From the NCBI GenBank assembly GCA_934316925.1, contig CAKREC010000034.1:1-21160 (forward strand): a stretch of DNA of 21,160 nt, written 5' to 3'. The notes under the pieces were generated by a model, which saw nothing but the letters and a program-made list of their open reading frames with translations, had not been told where the DNA came from and ran no database searches. This document shows, piece by piece, positions 16,969 through 21,160 of this stretch. Both the position numbers and the translations under genes were made by a program. Numbering within the stretch: position 1 is the first letter of the stretch; each line of letters opens with the position of its first letter. The stretch is from an uncultured Eubacterium sp. GTDB taxonomy: Bacteria; Bacillota; Clostridia; Lachnospirales; Lachnospiraceae.

Positions 16969-18162
16969 CTACTCCTTTGTCATATGAAAGATTTCAATTG
17001 GTTGCATTTTATTGATATATCCTCTGAAAATGCTATCTATGACCAACAAAAGTACACTCAATATAAGCATACCTGCCCAATTTGATAATAACAATGGGCT
17101 TTTCTCTACTTCCATAAAATTTTCTATAATCCATTTTAATCCACATGAAATTCCCATAGACAATATTACCAATATGGCACTTTGTATAATAGAAATTCTT
17201 TTTAACTGCCGATTTGTCATTCCCAATAAAAGCAGAATAGCATTTGTATATCGGCGCTCTCTGGTATTTATGTATGCGGTAGTGGCAATTCCAAATAATG
17301 CCAGAAGTATCCATATAAAATTGGTTTCCAGTGCATATGATATATACCGATCCACAACACGTTGTGTCCGCTCCATAACCTGATCAAACGAGCAGATAAC
17401 ACCATATTTTCCATACTCTGCAAGATCCGTTCCTTCTGCAATTGTAAGCATGATCGATGTTGCCGGGCTGTATAGGAACTCTTTTTTTTCTTTTTCCAGC
17501 TTGATACTGTTTGAGATGATCGTGTCCTCTTTCTCGTCTAACTGCGTAGTAAATTCCGACACATCTTTGGAGGCTGGCTGTATTCCATCTTGATCGATCA
17601 AGCAATGATCGGCTCCCATTTTTCCAACAATCTCAGCTTGATAACTGGATCCATCCTCATAATTAAGTTCGATCACATCACCTACTACATACCGTTGCGA
17701 AAGACCACCTCCGACAATAATCTTCATCGTATCCGATGATTCATCTTCTTTTGTCAGCCATCTTCCCTCAGTCAGATTATACTGGATACTCTCACTCATA
17801 GACTCATTCATGTTATATTGTTGTACCCAACGTTCTATGTCTGTTTCTGTCAGATTTTTATTATGATAGCCTGCGACTTCACACGATATCGTCTGGGCAT
17901 ACACCAGATTGATGACTCCCGGCATTTTACAAATAGCCTCTTTTTGTTGTTCAAAATCGGAATATTCCTCTGACTGAGAAAGATTTCCAAGCACATTTTT
18001 GTAAAAGTACAGATTTTGTCCTGTTTCCGTTATGCCAGTCATCTTTTTATATTCCATAACGCAATTAGATATCTGGCTATTTATAAGAAAGATCACCAGG
18101 GCCAATTGAATCAAAATAAACAAGTGCTGCCTCCAGTTCTTTAAAAACATTTTTATCAGCAT
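16969..18162 (-). CDS. FtsX-like ABC transporter permease (first half of a MacB-type pair)
   Basis: The 397-residue protein has an N-terminal membrane helix (about 12-30, LFILIQLALVIFLIN), a large extracytoplasmic domain (about 31-275), and three C-terminal helices (near 280-300, 323-345 and 363-380). This is the four-helix MacB/LolCE fold. A GM(T/V)N-type segment (LLGMTNRQLKRI) and the terminal MQPIEIFHMTK match the FtsX domain. The ATG at 18162 has GGAGG 7 bases upstream. It lies 25 bases after the other permease gene and 4 bases before the ATPase. The two permeases differ in sequence, so the complex is probably a heterodimer with an ATPase dimer. Four-helix MacB-like transporters often act as mechanotransmitters rather than channels. 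Confidence 0.9.
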   Translation of the reverse strand: MLIKMFLKNWRQHLFILIQLALVIFLINSQISNCVMEYKKMTGITETGQNLYFYKNVLGNLSQSEEYSDFEQQKEAICKMPGVINLVYAQTISCEVAGYHNKNLTETDIERWVQQYNMNESMSESIQYNLTEGRWLTKEDESSDTMKIIVGGGLSQRYVVGDVIELNYEDGSSYQAEIVGKMGADHCLIDQDGIQPASKDVSEFTTQLDEKEDTIISNSIKLEKEKKEFLYSPATSIMLTIAEGTDLAEYGKYGVICSFDQVMERTQRVVDRYISYALETNFIWILLALFGIATTAYINTRERRYTNAILLLLGMTNRQLKRISIIQSAILVILSMGISCGLKWIIENFMEVEKSPLLLSNWAGMLILSVLLLVIDSIFRGYINKMQPIEIFHMTKE

Positions 18163-18187
18163 GTTCTTTCCTCCACAAACACTATTT

Positions 18188-19294
18188 CTATTTCATATTC
18201 GTATACATTTCAAATGGTTGCATCTTAACATATTTAACAGTTGATACTATCTGCAGGAGTAAAAAAACAAGGAAAAGGCTTCCTGTTGAAACTACCACAA
18301 CCTCTTGCAGATCAAAAATGACCAGTCTTGATTTCATCATATATAGATAATAAAAAGCAATTGCAATCGCAGAAGAAATGAAGTAAAACAAAACAAATTC
18401 AAGTATCCAGCTTATCATTAGTTTTGTATTGGTTACCCCCTGCAATTTCAATATTGCTCCCACCTTCAAACGTTTGCGAATATATAGCACAAACATACTG
18501 ATCGTACTGATAACAGCAAGCAATGTTCCTGCTATTTCTACATAACAATTCTTCACAAAATATCCCCAGTCCATATGCCCGGCCTTTACACCACCCCAGG
18601 AACTCTCATATGGATTGATTTTTCTTAATTCTCCGGCAATACGTTCGCGCTCATTTTTCCCCAGTTTCTTTTCATATTCATAAGAAAGCATCATCTCCGG
18701 ATTTCCATACTCTTTCATCAGATTTGCAAAATCATTTATGGTAACAAGATCTCCATTTCCCACCGAAATCTCTGCCTTATTACAAAATGAATAATCACCG
18801 ATCACAATCTCATCATCCACTGCAGTATACCCATTTAACGCGAGCTCTTTTCCCTGCCTTTTCACTTTCACGCTTCCCATCACATCAAAGTTATTATAAT
18901 CCGTTATGATCTCACCATCTTTCAGGTCCTTGTCATAGGTTGTCGTCATAAAATCTGACTCAACAATTTCGGGCAAATGTACACTTGCCATCATGTATCT
19001 GCCATCATTTAAGTGAGCCTCTACGGAAACATTTTTGATGCCATCCTGGCTCATGAGCATATCTGTCATTTCTTTTATGTTATCTTTATTATGAAACTCA
19101 AAACATTCTATATTGTAGCTTTCCAACTCTTTTTGCTTTTCACCGGTTCCATATGCTTCCATATTGCTGAAAAAAGCAACCACTGTCTGAAACAACAAAA
19201 AAAGACTCAGAATCATCCCCAAACATAAGAATATAATTTCTTTTTTGTATTCCGATAATGTAACAACAAAATTTTTTACCATCCATGTAATCAT
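18188..19294 (-). CDS. FtsX-like ABC transporter permease (second half of a MacB-type pair)
   Basis: This 368-residue protein (MITWMVKNFVVTLSEYK start) has a first membrane helix (about 19-42), an extracytoplasmic domain (about 43-255), and three C-terminal helices. These come with the FtsX segment ILKLQGVTNTKLMISWILEF and the end MQPFEMYTNMK, parallel to the neighbouring permease's MQPIEIFHMTK. The ATG at 19294 is chosen because AGAGG lies about 7 bases upstream; a longer start at 19342 would put the hairpin at 19331-19362 into the coding region. It is the first permease gene after the secreted-protein gene. Together the two proteins look like a split form of the double-permease proteins seen in some bacteriocin-export loci. 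Confidence 0.9.
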   Translation of the reverse strand: MITWMVKNFVVTLSEYKKEIIFLCLGMILSLFLLFQTVVAFFSNMEAYGTGEKQKELESYNIECFEFHNKDNIKEMTDMLMSQDGIKNVSVEAHLNDGRYMMASVHLPEIVESDFMTTTYDKDLKDGEIITDYNNFDVMGSVKVKRQGKELALNGYTAVDDEIVIGDYSFCNKAEISVGNGDLVTINDFANLMKEYGNPEMMLSYEYEKKLGKNERERIAGELRKINPYESSWGGVKAGHMDWGYFVKNCYVEIAGTLLAVISTISMFVLYIRKRLKVGAILKLQGVTNTKLMISWILEFVLFYFISSAIAIAFYYLYMMKSRLVIFDLQEVVVVSTGSLFLVFLLLQIVSTVKYVKMQPFEMYTNMK

Positions 19295-19330
19295 TTGTTT
19301 TCCTCTCTGCACTAGCTTTTTTTTAATGAA

Positions 19331-19362
19331 CATCGCTGGCATTTCGCATAAAACCAGCGATG
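19331..19362 (-). terminator. Intercistronic hairpin after the secreted-protein gene
   Basis: CATCGCTGG and CCAGCGATG form a perfect 9-bp stem with a 14-base loop, starting 10 bases after the stop codon of the 142-residue protein. No U-tract follows on the minus strand, so it is more likely an RNA-stabilising or partially terminating element that lowers permease expression relative to the secreted protein. Confidence 0.55.
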
Positions 19363-19372
19363 CTCTTTACAA

Positions 19373-19801
19373 TTAATAAATAGTATATGCCATATATGTA
19401 GCTGTACCGTGAGAAAATGAATGTCCAACTCTTGCAACTACAGATTTGCCATTCATTGTTTTGGGAACATCTTCAACAAGTGATGTATTGCGTACCTTGT
19501 TGGTTTTATATTCAGCTACTGTAGCAACAGCTTTTACACCTTTTTTATTAGTATATTCCTTTGCTATTTTAACATAAACATAATCTTTCTTATCATTTAA
19601 CGTAATTCCTGCATATGTGCTTCCTGTTGCTCTAATTTGCGTTCCTCTTTGAACAGCAGAACCTGTGAACTCATAATATATATTATTCTTTTTCCCAGAA
19701 AGTGTTGTTGCAGCCAAGGCAACAACAGAATTAACTGTTACCATAACCAACATCAAAAGCATAAACCATACTTTTTTCGATCTTTTTTTCTTTTCTAGCA
19801 T
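19373..19801 (-). CDS. Small secreted protein of unknown family, possible bacteriocin-like product
   Basis: The 142-residue precursor has a classical signal peptide: basic KKKRSKK, a hydrophobic core of about 20 residues, and cleavage near ALA-A (30-31), giving about 111 mature residues. The mature part has no cysteine and looks beta-rich, with Tyr, Thr, Gly and Lys alternating (IYYEFTGSAVQRGTQIRATG; KDYVYVKIAKEYTNKKG), and ends in an aromatic stretch (HGTATYMAYTIY). I do not recognise the family. The C-terminal pattern and the ABC neighbourhood recall lactococcin 972-type bacteriocins, but that is a resemblance from memory. AAGGAG lies 11 bases before the ATG, slightly far. It is first in the transcript that continues to the transporter, downstream of a regulated-looking promoter. 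Confidence 0.75.
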   Translation of the reverse strand: MLEKKKRSKKVWFMLLMLVMVTVNSVVALAATTLSGKKNNIYYEFTGSAVQRGTQIRATGSTYAGITLNDKKDYVYVKIAKEYTNKKGVKAVATVAEYKTNKVRNTSLVEDVPKTMNGKSVVARVGHSFSHGTATYMAYTIY

Positions 19802-19832
19802 ATTAATTTAATCTCCTTTTTCTTTAATTTTT

Positions 19833-19905
19833 AGTATCTTCTTTGCTATGACACTGTCTCAACAAATTGCCAAAGCATTATCCCTCACATATCTCATGGC
19901 AATTT
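19833..19905 (-). promoter_or_regulatory. Promoter of the secreted protein/ABC operon with upstream inverted repeat
   Basis: Minus-strand TTGAGA (19857-19862), an 18-base spacer and GATACT (19833-19838) form a suboptimal promoter. Directly upstream, AAATTGCCA (19897-19905 on this strand) and TGGCAATTT (19864-19872) are exact inverted halves, 24 bases apart and 33 bases centre to centre, about three helical turns. A dimeric activator touching the -35 would fit; the LytTR regulator encoded just upstream is the prime candidate. Confidence 0.55.
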
Positions 19906-19918
19906 CTATTTTGGTCAC

Positions 19919-19945
19919 AAAAGCCACATGATCTCTTTGGCTTCT
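19919..19945 (-). terminator. Weak terminator-like hairpin after the 18-codon ORF
   Basis: On the minus strand AGAAGCCA pairs with TGGCTTTT (8 bp, one G-U) around an 11-base loop. The T run is only the four bases inside the right arm. It lies 15 bases after the small ORF stop codon and could end its transcript or that of the LytTR operon. Confidence 0.4.
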
Positions 19946-19960
19946 TTTTTACCTGCAAAT

Positions 19961-20017
19961 TTATTTTTTAGGTAAATATTTTAATAACCAACGCAACCAA
20001 TTAACATCCATCAGCAC
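19961..20017 (-). CDS. Candidate 18-residue cationic amphipathic peptide
   Basis: A short frame starting GTG at 20017 encodes MLMDVNWLRWLLKYLPKK. AAGGAG (20024-20029) sits 6 bases before the GTG; an in-frame ATG at 20011 would give 16 residues at 12-base spacing. The peptide is Trp/Leu-rich with a lysine end and net charge about +3, like amphipathic membrane-active or signalling peptides (phenol-soluble modulins are a comparison of type, not homology). No cysteine is present, so it is not an AgrD-type thiolactone precursor. It has its own promoter-like sequence and a following hairpin, and lies between the LytTR regulator and the secreted-protein promoter. The frame is open further upstream into the regulator gene, which weakens the case slightly. 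Confidence 0.45.
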   Translation of the reverse strand: MLMDVNWLRWLLKYLPKK

Positions 20018-20084
20018 ACACCGCTCCTTCCCGCGCGCTATTCTTTTGTTCGAACGCCATAACCTTATCACAGATGACGACTCT

Positions 20085-20112
20085 TGAATATAGCATTTTC
20101 CTGAACGGTCAA
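20085..20112 (-). promoter_or_regulatory. Candidate promoter for the 18-codon ORF
   Basis: Minus-strand TTGACC (20107-20112) is followed after 16 bases by TATTCA (20085-20090). An overlapping extended -10, TGC-TATATT (TATATT 20087-20092), is the alternative but lies only 14 bases from TTGACC. The rest of the 335-base gap 19802-20136 holds the peptide ORF, hairpins and the downstream promoter listed here, and no other gene. Confidence 0.45.
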
Positions 20113-20136
20113 TATATGCGTGAATGGTAGTGCAAA

Positions 20137-20841
20137 TCAGCCATTGGATCTTCGGATTTTCCAATCAAAGTACATTTTTTCAACAAGTTTCAATCTTCTA
20201 CGGCTTAAAGGGATCACAATGCCGCCATCTAATGTGATCTGTCCCGGTTTAATCTCACGAATGTGTTCCATATTGGCAAGATAAGAGCGGTTTGTCAACA
20301 CAAAGCCCTTTTCCTCAAGCCTTTGTGCAATCTCTGTCAGTGTCTCTACGCACACAAACTTTTGTCCATCTGCTGTTATCATCGTCGTATCATGTCCATA
20401 CACTTCAAAATAAAGAATCTGGTACAAACTGATCTGATATGTAGTTTCACGTCGAATGGGAATCATAATCTCTTCATATCGTCGTAATCGAAGTATAGCG
20501 CTTTGTATCGCTTCCTTCAGTTCTTCCATATGAAACTTATCCACATAGCGAAAGGCATCTACTTTATATCCCTCACGACTTAGTTCCACATGGGTTGTCA
20601 ATATAATAAAAATGGCTTGCCCATTCTCCCGTCGATACTCACTTAAGGCAGAAAACCCATCCATTCCCTGCAATTCAATATCCATCAATACAACATCAAA
20701 TCTGCGTTCATCCTGTAATAGTTCCTCGCCCGATGTAAACACCGTCACTGTCAAATGCGATGTAGGGAACCTGTCTTTTATTGTTTTTTCAATCTCTTCC
20801 CGCCATATCTTTTCATCATCAACAATTGCAACCTGAATCAT
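20137..20841 (-). CDS. LytTR-family response regulator
   Basis: The 234-residue regulator has a receiver domain with Asp8/Asp9 (IVDDE), phospho-acceptor Asp54 in VVLMDIELQGMDG and a Lys102 equivalent in RYVDKFHMEEL. A LytTR DNA-binding domain follows (about 130-228): ILYFEVYGHDTTMIT, GFVLTNRSYLANMEHIREI and GGIVIPLSRRR. This AgrA/ComE-type arrangement typically controls peptide-sensing, bacteriocin or virulence operons and binds pairs of sites near the -35. The ATG at 20841 has AGGGG about 6 bases upstream and begins one base after the kinase stop codon, so the two form an operon. The probable target is the promoter at 19833-19905. Confidence 0.95.
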   Translation of the reverse strand: MIQVAIVDDEKIWREEIEKTIKDRFPTSHLTVTVFTSGEELLQDERRFDVVLMDIELQGMDGFSALSEYRRENGQAIFIILTTHVELSREGYKVDAFRYVDKFHMEELKEAIQSAILRLRRYEEIMIPIRRETTYQISLYQILYFEVYGHDTTMITADGQKFVCVETLTEIAQRLEEKGFVLTNRSYLANMEHIREIKPGQITLDGGIVIPLSRRRLKLVEKMYFDWKIRRSNG

Positions 20842-20842
20842 T

Positions 20843-21160
20843 TTATCCCCTTTTGTTCTCACAATTTTTCAAAAATATTTCTATGAAAAATTCATTTCCC
20901 TCTATCCTGGTAGTTATTGTTCCACCATATTTTTTTACTGCCTCTTCCATATTTTTCATGCCAAATCCATGATCCTTCTTATCCGCTTTGCTGGTTTTGA
21001 ACCATTTTCCGGATTTTTGAATTTCATTGGCAAATGTATTAGTTTCACGGATAAATATACTGTCCTGCTCATGAAACACCTGCAATTCCACACGCTTTTC
21101 TACCGCGTTTTCCATTGCCTCATAGGCATTCGAAAGCATATTGGAAAAAATCTTGCAGAG
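20843..21160 (-). CDS. GHKL-type sensor histidine kinase, C-terminal part only
   Basis: The frame is open to the window edge; the missing N-terminus lies beyond 21160. About 105 residues are visible. They carry the N-box (IFSNMLSNAYEAMENA) and G-box (DHGFGMKNMEEAVKKYGG) of an AgrC/GHKL-type ATPase. The conserved phospho-acceptor region and any membrane domain are outside the window. It pairs with the LytTR regulator encoded one base downstream. Such kinases usually have a multi-helix membrane domain that senses a peptide; whether this one does cannot be seen. Confidence 0.9.
   Translation of the reverse strand, partial: LCKIFSNMLSNAYEAMENAVEKRVELQVFHEQDSIFIRETNTFANEIQKSGKWFKTSKADKKDHGFGMKNMEEAVKKYGGTITTRIEGNEFFIEIFLKNCENKRG

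Noticed and set aside
19295..19342. Longer start for the second permease at 19342
   Set aside because: It would place the intercistronic hairpin in the coding region and add a segment without an RBS; MITWMV has AGAGG at good spacing.
19961..20164. 67-residue frame extending the peptide ORF upstream into the regulator gene
   Set aside because: It would start at TTG without an RBS and overlap the regulator end; the 18-codon version with AAGGAG is the better reading.
19961..20164. AgrD-type cyclic peptide precursor near the GHKL/LytTR pair
   Set aside because: The peptide has no cysteine in its final part and no AgrB-like membrane protease gene is in the window.
1..21160. CRISPR arrays, tRNA or rRNA genes, insertion sequences
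   Set aside because: No regularly spaced repeats, cloverleaf-like sequences, rRNA segments, transposase frames or terminal inverted repeats were seen.

Overview
This window looks like a chromosomal stretch from an anaerobic Clostridia, most likely Lachnospiraceae. The grounds are a low-to-mid GC content, strong AGGAGG-type ribosome binding sites, frequent extended -10 promoters (TGC before the -10), a NifU-like/GGGtGRT gene pair, and the gene repertoire. Genus cannot be fixed from sequence alone. Every gene except one (the DRE-TIM aldolase-like gene at 11523-12497) is on the minus strand, so most operons read from high to low coordinates.

Left part (1-7185): the left edge carries the antitoxin of a Phd/YefM-type toxin-antitoxin module, with the toxin gene cut off by the window end. 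Next comes a two-gene operon of a NifU/IscU-like Fe-S scaffold protein and a GGGtGRT-family protein, closed by a terminator. A dCache chemoreceptor with an amino-acid-binding-like motif follows, then a topB operon (DNA topoisomerase III plus a stand-alone GlmU-C-like left-handed beta-helix protein).

Middle (7186-12585): a purine/one-carbon operon reads purM-purN-purD-glyA. SHMT (glyA) makes glycine, the PurD substrate, and methylene-THF, the precursor of the 10-formyl-THF that PurN uses. Upstream of purM a divergent promoter region drives the plus-strand aldolase-like gene. A 16-bp stem terminator separates that gene from the converging histidine kinase.

Right part (12585-21160): two signalling modules. 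The first is an operon of a Gly/Pro-rich membrane-anchored parallel beta-helix surface protein, an OmpR-type response regulator and its histidine kinase. The second is a putative peptide or bacteriocin-like locus: a GHKL-type kinase (cut by the window end), a LytTR response regulator, an 18-codon cationic peptide ORF with its own promoter and RBS, a secreted 142-residue protein behind a promoter with an operator-like inverted repeat, an intercistronic hairpin, and a split MacB-type ABC transporter (two FtsX-like permeases and an ATPase). This second module is the best candidate for an undescribed system. I infer quorum- or peptide-regulated production and export of, or immunity to, a secreted protein or peptide; neither function nor substrate is proved by the sequence.
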